Assembly: GCA_037783545.1 (NCBI GenBank)
Contig: JBBELK010000318.1
Location: forward strand, 1-64,000
Direction: 5' to 3'
From: Henricia sp. BOLD:AAB3569
Taxonomy: Eukaryota; Echinodermata; Asteroidea; Spinulosida; Echinasteridae
Length of the DNA stretch: 64,000 nt
Part shown: piece by piece, positions 44,701 through 58,867 of the stretch
Layout of the letters: each line of letters begins with the position of its first letter
Position numbering within the stretch: position 1 is the first letter of the stretch
Notes under the pieces: generated by a model
The model's database searches: none
Told to the model about the DNA's origin: nothing
What the model saw: the letters and a program-made list of their open reading frames with translations, nothing else
Position numbers and translations under genes: made by a program

Positions 44701-47700
44701 TCTGCCATTTCCCGGCGAAAGTCTGTCAATTTTTTATGACAAGTGCGCAATATAGAGAGTTTAGGGCATGCAAAATTTGAAGTTCGTCGGAACATTTTTC
44801 GACCTCCAAATTTGCCGACGTTTGGACCATACTTTGACCAAATTGCCGAGCCAAACTGCGGTGCGTTAACGACAGTCCGAATGACTGAGCATGCGCACAA
44901 CTCAGGAGTACCCCAAAGAGGTGTGTACAGACAGCCACGGTTTGCGCGAGAGCAGTCAGGAAGCCTCAACCCAGTTTTTTCTAAACTTTGAAATTTCTCT
45001 GCCATTTCCCGGCGAAAGTCTGTCAATTTTTTATGACAAGTGCGCAATATAGAGAGTTTAGGGCATGCAAAACTTGAAGTTCGTCGGAACATTTTTCGAC
45101 CTCCAAATTTGCCGACGTTTGGACCACACTTTGACCAAATTGCCGAGCCAAACTGCGGTGCGTTAACGACAGTCCGAATGACTGAGCATGCGCACAACTC
45201 AGGAGTACCCCAAAGAGGTGTGTACAGACAGCCACGGTTTGCGAGAGAGCAGTCAGGAAGCCTCAACCCAGTTTTTTCTAAACTTTGAAATTTCTCTGCC
45301 ATTTCCCGGCGAAAGTCTGTCAATTTTTTATGACAAGTGCGCAATATAGAGAGTTTAGGGCATGCAAAATTTGAAGTTCGTCGGAACATTTTTCGACCTC
45401 CAAATTTGCCGACGTTTGGACCACACTTTGACCAAATTGCCGAGCCAAACTGCGGTGCGTTAACGACAGTCCGAATGACTGAGCATGCGCACAACTCAGG
45501 AGTACCCCAAAGAGGTGTGTACAGACAGCCACGGTTTGCGTGAGAGCAGTCAGGAAGCCTCAACCCAGTTTTTTCTAAACTTTGAAATTTCTCTGCCATT
45601 TCCCGGCGAAAGTCTGTCAATTTTTTATGACAAGTGCGCAATATAGAGAGTTTAGGGCATGCAAAATTTGAAGTTCGTCGGAACATTTTTCGACCTCCAA
45701 ATTTGCCGACGTTTGGACCATACTTTGACCAAATTGCCGAGCCAAACTGCGGTGCGTTAACGACAGTCCGAATGACTGAGCATGCGCACAACTCAGGAGT
45801 ACCCCAAAGAGGTGTGTACAGACAGCCACGGTTTGCGCGAGAGCAGTCAGGAAGCCTCAACCCAGTTTTTTCTAAACTTTGAAATTTCTCTGCCATTTCC
45901 CGGCGAAAGTCTGTCAATTTTTTATGACAAGTGCGCAATATAGAGAGTTTAGGGCATGCAAAACTTGAAGTTCGTCGGAACATTTTTCGACCTCCAAATT
46001 TGCCGACGTTTGGACCACACTTTGACCAAATTGCCGAGCCAAACTGCGGTGCGTTAACGACAGTCCGAATGACTGAGCATGCGCACAACTCAGGAGTACC
46101 CCAAAGAGGTGTGTACAGACAGCCACGGTTTGCGAGAGAGCAGTCAGGAAGCCTCAACCCATTTTTTTCTAAACTTTGAAATTTCTCTGCCATTTCCCGG
46201 CGAAAGTCTGTCAATTTTTTTATGATAAGTGCGCAATATAGAGAGTTTAGGGCATGCAAAATTTGAAGTTCGTCGGAACATTTTTCGACCTCCAAATTTG
46301 CCGACGTTTGGACCACACTTTGACCAAATTGCCGAGCCAAACTGCGGTGCGTTAACGACAGTCCGAATGACTGAGCATGCGCACAACTCAGGAGTACCCC
46401 AAAGAGGTGTGTACAGACAGCCACGGTTTGCGTGAGAGCAGTCAGGAAGCCTCAACCCAGTTTTTTCTAAACTTTGAAATTTCTCTGCCATTTCCCGGCG
46501 AAAGTCTGTCAATTTTTTATGACAAGTGCGCAATATAGAGAGTTTAGGGCATGCAAAATTTGAAGTTCGTCGGAACATTTTTCGACCTCCAAATTTGCCG
46601 ACGTTTGGACCACACTTTGACCAAATTGCCGAGCCAAACTGCGGTGCGTTAACGACAGTCCGAATGACTGAGCATGCGCACAACTCAGGAGTACCCCAAA
46701 GAGGTGTGTACAGACAGCCACGGTTTGCGTGAGAGCAGTCAGGAAGCCTCAACCCAGTTTTTTCTAAACTTTGAAATTTGTCTGCCATTTCCCGGCGAAA
46801 GTCTGTCCATTTTGTATGACAAGTGCGCAATATAGAGAGTTTAGGGCATGCAAAATTTGAAGTTCGTCGGAACATTTTTCGACCTCCAAATTTGCCGACG
46901 TTTGGACCACACTTTGACCAAATTGCCTAGCCAAACTGCGGTGCGTTAACGACAGTCCGAATGACTGAGCATGCGCACAACTCAGGAGTACCCCAAAGAG
47001 GTGTGTACAGACAGCCACGGTTTGCGTGAGAGCAGTCAGGAAGCCTCAACCCAGTTTTTTTCTAAACTTTGACATTTCTCTGCCATTTCCCGGCGAAAGT
47101 CTGTCAATTTTTTATGACAAGTGCGCAATATAGAGAGTTTAGGGCATGCAACATTTTTCGACCTCCAAATTTGCCGACGTTTGGACCACACTTTGACCAA
47201 ATTGCCGAGCCAAACTGCGGTGCGTTAACGACAGTCCGAATGACTGAGCATGCGCACAACTCAGGAGTACCCCAAAGAGGTGTGTACAGACAGCCACGGT
47301 TTGCGTGAGAGCAGTCAGGAAGCCTCAACCCAGTTTTTTTCTAAACTTTGAAATTTCTCTGCCATTTCCCGGCGAAAGTCTGTCAATTTTTTATGACAAG
47401 TGCGCAATATAGAGAGTTTAGGGCATGCAAAATTTGAAGTTCGTCGGAACATTTTTCGACCTCCAAATTTTCCGACGTTTGGACCACACTTTGACCAAAT
47501 TGCCGAGCCAAACTGCGGTGCGTTAACGACAGTCCGAATGACTGAGCATGCGCACAACTCAGGAGTACCCCAAAGAGGTGTGTACAGACAGCCACGGTTT
47601 GCGTGAGAGCAGTCAGGAAGCCTCAACCCAGTTTTTTCTAAACTTTGAAATTTCTCTGCCATTTCCCGGCGAAAGTCTGTCAATTTGTTATGACAAGTGC

Positions 47701-47942
47701 GCAATATAGAGAGTTTAGGGCATGCAAAATTTGAAGTTCGTCGGAACATTTTTCGACCTCCAAATTTGCCGACGTTTGGACCACACTTTGACCAAATTGC
47801 CGAGCCAAACTGCGGTGCGTTAACGACAGTCCGAATGACTGAGCATGCGCACAACTCAGGAGTACCCCAAAGAGGTGTGTACAGACAGCCACGGTTTGCG
47901 TGAGAGCAGTCAGGAAGCCTCAACCCAGTTTTTTCTAAACTT

Positions 47943-50900
47943 TGAAATTTCTCTGCCATTTCCCGGCGAAAGTCTGTCAATTTTTTATGACAAGTGCGCA
48001 ATATAGAGAGTTTAGGGCATGCAAAATTTGAAGTTCGTCGGAACATTTTTCGACCTCCAAATTTGCCGACGTTTGGACCACACTTTGACCAAATTGCCGA
48101 GCCAAACTGCGGTGCGTTAACGACAGTCCGAATGACTGAGCATGCGCACAACTCAGGAGTACCCCAAAGAGGTGTGTACAGACAGCCACGGTTTGCGTGA
48201 GAGCAGTCAGGAAGCCTCAACCCAGTTTTTTTCTAAACTTTGAAATTTCTCTGCCATTTCCCGGCGAAAGTCTGTCAATGTTTTATGACAAGTGCGCAAT
48301 ATAGAGAGTTTAGGGCATGCAACATTTTTCGACCTCCAAATTTGCCGACGTTTGGACCACACTTTGACCAAATTGCCGAGCCAAACTGCGGTGCGTTAAC
48401 GACAGTCCGAATGACTGAGCATGCGCACAACTCAGGAGTACCCCAAAGAGGTGTGTACAGACAGCCACGGTTTGCGTGAGAGCAGTCAGGAAGCCTCAAC
48501 CCAGTTTTTTCTAAACTTTGAAATTTCTCTGCCATTTTCCGGCGAAAGTCTGTCAATTTTTTATGACAAGTGCGCAATATAGAGAGTTTAGGGCATGCAA
48601 AATTTGAAGTTCGTCGGAACATGTTTCGACCTCCAAATTTGCCGACGTTTGGACCACACTTTGATCAAATTGCCGAGCCAAACTGCGGTGCGTTAACGAC
48701 AGTCCGAATGACTGAGCATGCGCACAACTCAGGAGTACCCCAAAGAGGTGTGTACAGACAGCCACGGTTTGCGTGAGAGCAGTCAGGAAGCCTCAACCCA
48801 GTTTTTTCTAAACTTTGAAATTTCTCTGCCATTTCCCGGCGAAAGTCTGTCAATTTTTTATGACAAGTGCGCAATATAGAGAGTTTAGGGCATGCAAAAT
48901 TTGAAGTTCGTCGGAACATTTTTCGACCTCCAAATTTGCCGACGTTTGGACCACACTTTGACTAAATTGCCGAGCCAAACTGCGGTGCGTTAACGACAGT
49001 CCGAATGACTGAGCATGCGCACAACTCAGGAGTACCCCAAAGAGGTGTGTACAGACAGCCACGGTTTGCGCGAGAGCAGTCAGGAAGCCTCAACCCAGTT
49101 TTTTCTAAACTTTGAAATTTCTCTGCCATTTCCCGGCGAAAGTCTGTCAATTTTTTATGACAAGTGCGCAATATAGAGAGTTTAGGGCATGCAAAATTTG
49201 AAGTTCGTCGGAACATTTTTCGACCTCCAAATTTGCCGACGTTTGGACCACACTTTGACCAAATTGCCGAGCCAAACTGCGGTGCGTTAACGACAGTCCG
49301 AATGACTGAGCATGCGCACAACTCAGGAGTACCCCAAAGAGGTGTGTACAGACAGCCACGGTTTGCGTGAGAGCAGTCAGGAAGCCTCAACCCAGTTTTT
49401 TCCAAAATTTGAAATTTCTCTGCCATTTCCCGGCGAAAGTCTGTCAATTTTTTATGACAAGTGCGCAATATAGAGAGTTTAGGGCATGCAAAATTTGAAG
49501 TTCGTCGGAACATTTTTCGACCTCCAAATTTGCCGACGTTTGGACCACACTTTGACCAAATTGCCGAGCCAAACTGCGGTGCGTTAACGACAGTCCGAAT
49601 GACTGAGCATGCGCACAACTCAGGAGTACCCCAAAGAGGTGTGTACAGACAGCCACGGTTTGCGTGAGAGCAGTCAGGAAGCCTCAACCCAGTTTTTTTC
49701 TAAACTTTGAAATTTCTCTGCCATTTCCCGGCGAAAGTCTGTCAATGTTTTATGACAAGTGCGCAATATAGAGAGTTTAGGGCATGCAACATTTTTCGAC
49801 CTCCAAATTTGCCGACGTTTGGACCACACTTTGACCAAATTGCCGAGCCAAACTGCGGTGCGTTAACGACAGTCCGAATGACTGAGCATGCGCACAACTC
49901 AGGAGTACCCCAAAGAGGTGTGTACAGACAGCCACGGTTTGCGTGAGAGCAGTCAGGAAGCCTCAACCCAGTTTTTTCTAAACTTTGAAATTTCTCTGCC
50001 ATTTTCCGGCGAAAGTCTGTCAATTTTTTATGACAAGTGCGCAATATAGAGAGTTTAGGGCATGCAAAATTTGAAGTTCGTCGGAACATGTTTCGACCTC
50101 CAAATTTGCCGACGTTTGGACCACACTTTGATCAAATTGCCGAGCCAAACTGCGGTGCGTTAACGACAGTCCGAATGACTGAGCATGCGCACAACTCAGG
50201 AGTACCCCAAAGAGGTGTGTACAGACAGCCACGGTTTGCGTGAGAGCAGTCAGGAAGCCTCAACCCAGTTTTTTCTAAACTTTGAAATTTCTCTGCCATT
50301 TCCCGGCGAAAGTCTGTCAATTTTTTATGACAAGTGCGCAATATAGAGAGTTTAGGGCATGCAAAATTTGAAGTTCGTCGGAACATTTTTCGACCTCCAA
50401 ATTTGCCGACGTTTGGACCACACTTTGACTAAATTGCCGAGCCAAACTGCGGTGCGTTAACGACAGTCCGAATGACTGAGCATGCGCACAACTCAGGAGT
50501 ACCCCAAAGAGGTGTGTACAGACAGCCACGGTTTGCGCGAGAGCAGTCAGGAAGCCTCAACCCAGTTTTTTCTAAACTTTGAAATTTCTCTGCCATTTCC
50601 CGGCGAAAGTCTGTCAATTTTTTATGACAAGTGCGCAATATAGAGAGTTTAGGGCATGCAAAATTTGAAGTTCGTCGGAACATTTTTCGACCTCCAAATT
50701 TGCCGACGTTTGGACCACACTTTGACCAAATTGCCGAGCCAAACTGCGGTGCGTTAACGACAGTCCGAATGACTGAGCATGCGCACAACTCAGGAGTACC
50801 CCAAAGAGGTGTGTACAGACAGCCACGGTTTGCGTGAGAGCAGTCAGGAAGCCTCAACCCAGTTTTTTTCCAAAATTTGAAATTTCTCTGCCATTTCCCG

Positions 50901-51130
50901 GCGAAAGTCTGTCAATTTTTTATGACAAGTGCGCAATATAGAGAGTTTAGGGCATGCAAAATTTGAAGTTCGTCGGAACATTTTTCGACCTCCAAATTTG
51001 CCGACGTTTGGACCACACTTTGACCAAATTGCCGAGCCAAACTGCGGTGCGTTAACGACAGTCCGAATGACTGAGCATGCGCACAACTCAGGAGTACCCC
51101 AAAGAGGTGTGTACAGACAGCCACGGTTTG
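47943..51130 (+). repeat. Higher-order repeat: 1467-bp pentamer, two full copies and part of a third
   Basis: Monomers at 48292, 48570, 48867, 49164 and 49461 recur at 49759, 50037, 50334, 50631 and 50929, offset 1467-1468 bp. Markers are TCAATGTTTTATG followed by the 19-bp-deleted monomer, CCATTTTCCGG, ACATGTTTCGACC with TTTGATCAAATT, TTTGACTAAATT, TTTGCGCGAGAG, and TCCAAAATTTG. The unit is five monomers less 19 bp plus one T. Related monomers reappear at 60105-62164 in a different order. Confidence 0.85.
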
Positions 51131-51433
51131 CGCGAGAGCAGTCAGGAAGCCTCAACCCAGTTTTTTCTAAACTTTGAAATTTATCTGCCATTTCCCGGCG
51201 AAAGTCTGTCATTTTTTTATGACAAGTGCGCAATATAGAGAGTTTAGAGCATGCAAAATTTGAAGTTCGTCGGAACATTTTTCGACCTCCAAATTTGCCG
51301 ACGTTTGGACCACACTTTGACCAAATTGCCGAGCCAAACTGCGGTGCGTTAACGACAGTCCGAATGACTGAGCATGCGCACAACTCAGGAGTACCCCAAA
51401 GAGGTGTGTACAGACAGCCACGGTTTGCGTGAG

Positions 51434-54400
51434 AGCAGTCAGGAAGCCTCAACCCAGTTTTTTTCTAAACTTTGAAATTTCTCTGCCATTTCCCGGCGAA
51501 AGTCTGTCAATTTTTTATGACAAGTGCGCAATATAGAGAGTTTAGGGCATGCAACACTTTTCGACCTCCAAATTTGCCGACGTTTGGACCACACTTTGAC
51601 CAAATTGCCGAGCCAAACTGCGGTGCGTTAACGACAGTCCGAATGACTGAGCATGCGCACAACTCAGGAGTACCCCAAAGAGGTGTGTACAGACAGCCAC
51701 GGTTTGCGTGAGAGCAGTCAGGAAGCCTCAACCCAGTTTTTTCTAAACTTTGAAATTTATCTGCCATTTCCCGGCGAAAGTCTGTCAATTTTTTATGACA
51801 AGTGCGCAATATAGAGAGTTTAGGGCATGCAAAATTTGAAGTTCGTCGGAACATTTTTCGACCTCCAAATTTGCCGACGATCGGACCACACTTTGACCAA
51901 ATTGCCGAGCCAAACTGCGGTGCGTTAACGACAGTCCGAATGACTGAGCATGCGCACAACTCAGGAGTACCCCAAAGAGGTGTGTACAGACAGCCACGGT
52001 TTGCGTGAGAGCAGTCAGGAAGCCTCAACCCAGTTTTTTCTAAACTTTGAAATTTCTCTGCCATTTCCCGGCGAAAGTCTGTCAATTTTTTATGACAAGT
52101 GCGCAATATAGAGAGTTTAGGGCATGCACAATTTGAAGTTCGTCGGAACATTTTTCGACCTCAAAATTTGCCGACGTTTGGACCACACTTTGACCAAATT
52201 GCCGAGCCAAACTGCGGTGCGTTAACGACAGTCGGAATGACTGAGCATGCGCACAACTCAGGAGTACCCCAAAGAGGTGTGTACAGACAGCCACGGTTTG
52301 CGTGAGAGCAGTCAGGAAGCCTCAACCCAGTTTTTTCTAAACTTTGAAATTTCTCTGCCATTTCCCGGCGAAAGTCTGTCAATTTTTTATGACAAGTGCG
52401 CAATATAGAGAGTTTAGGGAAGGCAAAATTTGAAGTTCGTCGGAACATTTTTCGACCTCCAAATTTGCCGACGTTTGGACCACACTTTGACCAAATTGCC
52501 GAGCCAAACTGCGGTGCGTTAACGACAGTCCGAATGACTGAGCATGCGCACAACTCAGGAGTACCCCAAAGAGGTGTGTACAGACAGCCACGGTTTGCGT
52601 GAGAGCAGTCAGGAAGCCTCAACCCAGTTTTTTCTAAACTTTGAAATTTCTCTGCCATTTCCCGGCGAAAGTCTGTCAATTTTTTATGACAAGTGCGCAA
52701 TATAGAGAGTTTAGGGCATGCAAAATTTGAAGTTCGTCGGAACATTTTTCGACCTCCAAATTTGCCGACGTTTGGACCACACTTTGACCAAATTGCCGAG
52801 CCAAACTGCGGTGCGTTAACGACAGTCCGAATGACTGAGCATGCGCACAACTCAGGAGTACCCCAAAGAGGTGTGTACAGACAGCCACGGTTTGCGTGAG
52901 AGCAGTCAGGAAGCCTCAACCCAGTTTTTTCTAAACTTTGAAATTTCTCTGCCATTTCCCGGCGAAAGTCTGTCAATTTTTTATGACAAGTGCGCAATAT
53001 AGAGAGTTTAGGGCATGCAAAATTTGAAGTTCGTCGGAACATTTTTCGACCTCCAAATTTGCCGACGTTTGGACCACACTTTGACCAAATTGCCGAGCCA
53101 AACTGCGGTGCGTTAACGACAGTCCGAATGACTGAGCATGCGCACAACTCAGGAGTACCCCAAAGAGGTGTGTACAGACAGCCACGGTTTGCGTGAGAGC
53201 AGTCAGGAAGCCTCAACCCAGTTTTTTCTAAACTTTGAAATTTCTCTGCCATTTCCCGGCGAAAGTCTGTCAATTTTTTATGACAAGTGCGCAATATAGA
53301 GAGTTTAGGGCATGCAAAATTTGAAGTTCGTCGGAACATTTTTCGACCTCCAAATTTGCCGACGTTTGGACCATACTTTGACCAAATTGCCGAGCCAAAC
53401 TGCGGTGCGTTAACGACAGTCCGAATGACTGAGCATGCGCACAACTCAGGAGTACCCCAAAGAGGTGTGTACAGACAGCCACGGTTTGCGCGAGAGCAGT
53501 CAGGAAGCCTCAACCCAGTTTTTTCTAAACTTTGAAATTTCTCTGCCATTTCCCGGCGAAAGTCTGTCAATTTTTTATGACAAGTGCGCAATATAGAGAG
53601 TTTAGGGCATGCAAAACTTGAAGTTCGTCGGAACATTTTTCGACCTCCAAATTTGCCGACGTTTGGACCACACTTTGACCAAATTGCCGAGCCAAACTGC
53701 GGTGCGTTAACGACAGTCCGAATGACTGAGCATGCGCACAACTCAGGAGTACCCCAAAGAGGTGTGTACAGACAGCCACGGTTTGCGAGAGAGCAGTCAG
53801 GAAGCCTCAACCCAGTTTTTTCTAAACTTTGAAATTTCTCTGCCATTTCCCGGCGAAAGTCTGTCAATTTTTTATGACAAGTGCGCAATATAGAGAGTTT
53901 AGGGCATGCAAAATTTGAAGTTCGTCGGAACATTTTTCGACCTCCAAATTTGCCGACGTTTGGACCACACTTTGACCAAATTGCCGAGCCAAACTGCGGT
54001 GCGTTAACGACAGTCCGAATGACTGAGCATGCGCACAACTCAGGAGTACCCCAAAGAGGTGTGTACAGACAGCCACGGTTTGCGTGAGAGCAGTCAGGAA
54101 GCCTCAACCCAGTTTTTTCTAAACTTTGAAATTTCTCTGCCATTTCCCGGCGAAAGTCTGTCAATTTTTTATGACAAGTGCGCAATATAGAGAGTTTAGG
54201 GCATGCAAAATTTGAAGTTCGTCGGAACATTTTTCGACCTCCAAATTTGCCGACGTTTGGACCATACTTTGACCAAATTGCCGAGCCAAACTGCGGTGCG
54301 TTAACGACAGTCCGAATGACTGAGCATGCGCACAACTCAGGAGTACCCCAAAGAGGTGTGTACAGACAGCCACGGTTTGCGCGAGAGCAGTCAGGAAGCC

Positions 54401-55604
54401 TCAACCCAGTTTTTTCTAAACTTTGAAATTTCTCTGCCATTTCCCGGCGAAAGTCTGTCAATTTTTTATGACAAGTGCGCAATATAGAGAGTTTAGGGCA
54501 TGCAAAACTTGAAGTTCGTCGGAACATTTTTCGACCTCCAAATTTGCCGACGTTTGGACCACACTTTGACCAAATTGCCGAGCCAAACTGCGGTGCGTTA
54601 ACGACAGTCCGAATGACTGAGCATGCGCACAACTCAGGAGTACCCCAAAGAGGTGTGTACAGACAGCCACGGTTTGCGAGAGAGCAGTCAGGAAGCCTCA
54701 ACCCATTTTTTTCTAAACTTTGAAATTTCTCTGCCATTTCCCGGCGAAAGTCTGTCAATTTTTTTATGATAAGTGCGCAATATAGAGAGTTTAGGGCATG
54801 CAAAATTTGAAGTTCGTCGGAACATTTTTCGACCTCCAAATTTGCCGACGTTTGGACCACACTTTGACCAAATTGCCGAGCCAAACTGCGGTGCGTTAAC
54901 GACAGTCCGAATGACTGAGCATGCGCACAACTCAGGAGTACCCCAAAGAGGTGTGTACAGACAGCCACGGTTTGCGTGAGAGCAGTCAGGAAGCCTCAAC
55001 CCAGTTTTTTCTAAACTTTGAAATTTCTCTGCCATTTCCCGGCGAAAGTCTGTCAATTTTTTATGACAAGTGCGCAATATAGAGAGTTTAGGGCATGCAA
55101 AATTTGAAGTTCGTCGGAACATTTTTCGACCTCCAAATTTGCCGACGTTTGGACCACACTTTGACCAAATTGCCGAGCCAAACTGCGGTGCGTTAACGAC
55201 AGTCCGAATGACTGAGCATGCGCACAACTCAGGAGTACCCCAAAGAGGTGTGTACAGACAGCCACGGTTTGCGTGAGAGCAGTCAGGAAGCCTCAACCCA
55301 GTTTTTTCTAAACTTTGAAATTTGTCTGCCATTTCCCGGCGAAAGTCTGTCCATTTTGTATGACAAGTGCGCAATATAGAGAGTTTAGGGCATGCAAAAT
55401 TTGAAGTTCGTCGGAACATTTTTCGACCTCCAAATTTGCCGACGTTTGGACCACACTTTGACCAAATTGCCTAGCCAAACTGCGGTGCGTTAACGACAGT
55501 CCGAATGACTGAGCATGCGCACAACTCAGGAGTACCCCAAAGAGGTGTGTACAGACAGCCACGGTTTGCGTGAGAGCAGTCAGGAAGCCTCAACCCAGTT
55601 TTTT
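51434..55604 (+). repeat. 4.2-kb block duplicated from 42.9-47.1 kb
   Basis: All markers of 42890-47060 recur here at a constant offset of 8544 bp (GCAACACTTTTCG, CCGACGATCGG, CCTCAAAATTTG, GGGAAGGCAAAA, nested trimer, ATGATAAGTG, GTCCATTTTGTATG, TTGCCTAGCC). The match ends where the left copy goes on to GACATTTCTC and this one goes to GAAATTTCTC and a second GGGAAGGCAAAA monomer. The 1467-bp pentamer array lies between the two copies. Confidence 0.88.
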
Positions 55605-58600
55605 TCTAAACTTTGAAATTTCTCTGCCATTTCCCGGCGAAAGTCTGTCAATTTTTTATGACAAGTGCGCAATATAGAGAGTTTAGGGAAGGCAAAATTT
55701 GAAGTTCGTCGGAACATTTTTCGACCTCCAAATTTGCCGACGTTTGGACCACACTTTGACCAAATTGCCGAGCCAAACTGCGGTGCGTTAACGACAGTCC
55801 GAATGACTGAGCATGCGCACAACTCAGGAGTACCCCAAAGAGGTGTGTACAGACAGCCACGGTTTGCGTGAGAGCAGTCAGGAAGCCTCAACCCAGTTTT
55901 TTCTAAACTTTGAAATTTCTCTGCCATTTCCCGGCGAAAGTCTGTCAATTTTTTATGACAAGTGCGCAATATAGAGAGTTTAGGGCATGCAAAATTTGAA
56001 GTTCGTCGGAACATTTTTCGACCTCCAAATTTGCCGACGTTTGGACCACACTTTGACCAAATTGCCGAGCCAAACTGCGGTGCGTTAACGACAGTCCGAA
56101 TGACTGAGCATGCGCACAACTCAGGAGTACCCCAAAGAGGTGTGTACAGACAGCCACGGTTTGCGTGAGAGCAGTCAGGAAGCCTCAACCCAGTTTTTTC
56201 TAAACTTTGAAATTTCTCTGCCATTTCCCGGCGAAAGTCTGTCAATTTTTTATGACAAGTGCGCAATATAGAGAGTTTAGGGCATGCAAAATTTGAAGTT
56301 CGTCGGAACATTTTTCGACCTCCAAATTTGCCGACGTTTGGACCACACTTTGACCAAATTGCCGAGCCAAACTGCGGTGCGTTAACGACAGTCCGAATGA
56401 CTGAGCATGCGCACAACTCAGGAGTACCCCAAAGAGGTGTGTACAGACAGCCACGGTTTGCGTGAGAGCAGTCAGGAAGCCTCAACCCAGTTTTTTCTAA
56501 ACTTTGAAATTTCTCTGCCATTTCCCGGCGAAAGTCTGTCAATTTTTTATGACAAGTGCGCAATATAGAGAGTTTAGGGCATGCAAAATTTGAAGTTCGT
56601 CGGAACATTTTTCGACCTCCAAATTTGCCGACGTTTGGACCATACTTTGACCAAATTGCCGAGCCAAACTGCGGTGCGTTAACGACAGTCCGAATGACTG
56701 AGCATGCGCACAACTCAGGAGTACCCCAAAGATGTGTGTACAGACAGCCACGGTTTGCGCGAGAGCAGTCAGGAAGCCTCAACCCAGTTTTTTCTAAACT
56801 TTGAAATTTCTCTGCCATTTCCCGGCGAAAGTCTGTCAATTTTTTATGACAAGTGCGCAATATAGAGAGTTTAGGGCATGCAAAACTTGAAGTTCGTCGG
56901 AACATTTTTCGACCTCCAAATTTGCCGACGTTTGGACCACACTTTGACCAAATTGCCGAGCCAAACTGCGGTGCGTTAACGACAGTCCGAATGACTGAGC
57001 ATGCGCACAACTCAGGAGTACCCCAAAGAGGTGTGTACAGACAGCCACGGTTTGCGAGAGAGCAGTCAGGAAGCCTCAACCCAGTTTTTTCTAAACTTTG
57101 AAATTTCTCTGCCATTTCCCGGCGAAAGTCTGTCAATTTTTTATGACAAGTGCGCAATATAGAGAGTTTAGGGCATGCAAAATTTGAAGTTCGTCGGAAC
57201 ATTTTTCGACCTCCAAATTTGCCGACGTTTGGACCACACTTTGACCAAATTGCCGAGCCAAACTGCGGTGCGTTAACGACAGTCCGAATGACTGAGCATG
57301 CGCACAACTCAGGAGTACCCCAAAGAGGTGTGTACAGACAGCCACGGTTTGCGTGAGAGCAGTCAGGAAGCCTCAACCCAGTTTTTTCTAAACTTTGAAA
57401 TTTCTCTGCCATTTCCCGGCGAAAGTCTGTCAATTTTTTATGACAAGTGCGCAATATAGAGAGTTTAGGGCATGCAAAATTTGAAGTTCGTCGGAACATT
57501 TTTCGACCTCCAAATTTGCCGACGTTTGGACCATACTTTGACCAAATTGCCGAGCCAAACTGCGGTGCGTTAACGACAGTCCGAATGACTGAGCATGCGC
57601 ACAACTCAGGAGTACCCCAAAGAGGTGTGTACAGACAGCCACGGTTTGCGCGAGAGCAGTCAGGAAGCCTCAACCCAGTTTTTTCTAAACTTTGAAATTT
57701 CTCTGCCATTTCCCGGCGAAAGTCTGTCAATTTTTTATGACAAGTGCGCAATATAGAGAGTTTAGGGCATGCAAAACTTGAAGTTCGTCGGAACATTTTT
57801 CGACCTCCAAATTTGCCGACGTTTGGACCACACTTTGACCAAATTGCCGAGCCAAACTGCGGTGCGTTAACGACAGTCCGAATGACTGAGCATGCGCACA
57901 ACTCAGGAGTACCCCAAAGAGGTGTGTACAGACAGCCACGGTTTGCGAGAGAGCAGTCAGGAAGCCTCAACCCATTTTTTTCTAAACTTTGAAATTTCTC
58001 TGCCATTTCCCGGCGAAAGTCTGTCAATTTTTTTATGATAAGTGCGCAATATAGAGAGTTTAGGGCATGCAAAATTTGAAGTTCGTCGGAACATTTTTCG
58101 ACCTCCAAATTTGCCGACGTTTGGACCACACTTTGACCAAATTGCCGAGCCAAACTGCGGTGCGTTAACGACAGTCCGAATGACTGAGCATGCGCACAAC
58201 TCAGGAGTACCCCAAAGAGGTGTGTACAGACAGCCACGGTTTGCGTGAGAGCAGTCAGGAAGCCTCAACCCAGTTTTTTCTAAACTTTGAAATTTCTCTG
58301 CCATTTCCCGGCGAAAGTCTGTCAATTTTTTATGACAAGTGCGCAATATAGAGAGTTTAGGGCATGCAAAATTTGAAGTTCGTCGGAACATTTTTCGACC
58401 TCCAAATTTGCCGACGTTTGGACCACACTTTGACCAAATTGCCGAGCCAAACTGCGGTGCGTTAACGACAGTCCGAATGACTGAGCATGCGCACAACTCA
58501 GGAGTACCCCAAAGAGGTGTGTACAGACAGCCACGGTTTGCGTGAGAGCAGTCAGGAAGCCTCAACCCAGTTTTTTCTAAACTTTGAAATTTGTCTGCCA

Positions 58601-58867
58601 TTTCCCGGCGAAAGTCTGTCCATTTTGTATGACAAGTGCGCAATATAGAGAGTTTAGGGCATGCAAAATTTGAAGTTCGTCGGAACATTTTTCGACCTCC
58701 AAATTTGCCGACGTTTGGACCACACTTTGACCAAATTGCCTAGCCAAACTGCGGTGCGTTAACGACAGTCCGAATGACTGAGCATGCGCACAACTCAGGA
58801 GTACCCCAAAGAGGTGTGTACAGACAGCCACGGTTTGCGTGAGAGCAGTCAGGAAGCCTCAACCCAG
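52330..58867 (+). repeat. Higher-order repeat: two copies of a 3269-bp 11-mer
   Basis: About 52330-55598 and 55599-58867 align at a constant offset of 3269 bp, from the GGGAAGGCAAAA monomer (52396, 55665) through the nested trimer to GTCCATTTTGTATG (55354, 58623) and TTGCCTAGCC. The one difference I noticed is AAAGATGTGTGTAC near 56730 in the second copy. After the second copy the sequence rejoins the order found at 47.07 kb (GACATTTCTC near 58885). Confidence 0.88.

Larger units (their letters stand above)
37558..46433 (+). repeat. Higher-order repeat: two copies of a 4438-bp 15-mer
   Basis: About 37558-41995 and 41996-46433 are consecutive copies of a unit of 15 monomers; every marker recurs at a constant offset of 4438 bp. 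Markers in order are AAGTGTGCAAT, ATTTGTCTGCC with GTCCATTTTTT, the 19-bp-deleted monomer with GCAACACTTTTCG, CCGACGATCGG, GCACAATTTG with CCTCAAAATTTG and CAGTCGGAATG, GGGAAGGCAAAA, the nested trimer, and AACCCATTTTTTTC with ATGATAAGTG. Similarity on the left breaks near 37557 (GCGTAAGAGC versus GCGTGAGAGC). A third copy begins at 46434 but departs after about one monomer. The length is 15 x 297 minus 19, plus two 1-bp T-run gains. The copies look almost identical, so the duplication is recent or the assembly should be checked. Confidence 0.9.
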
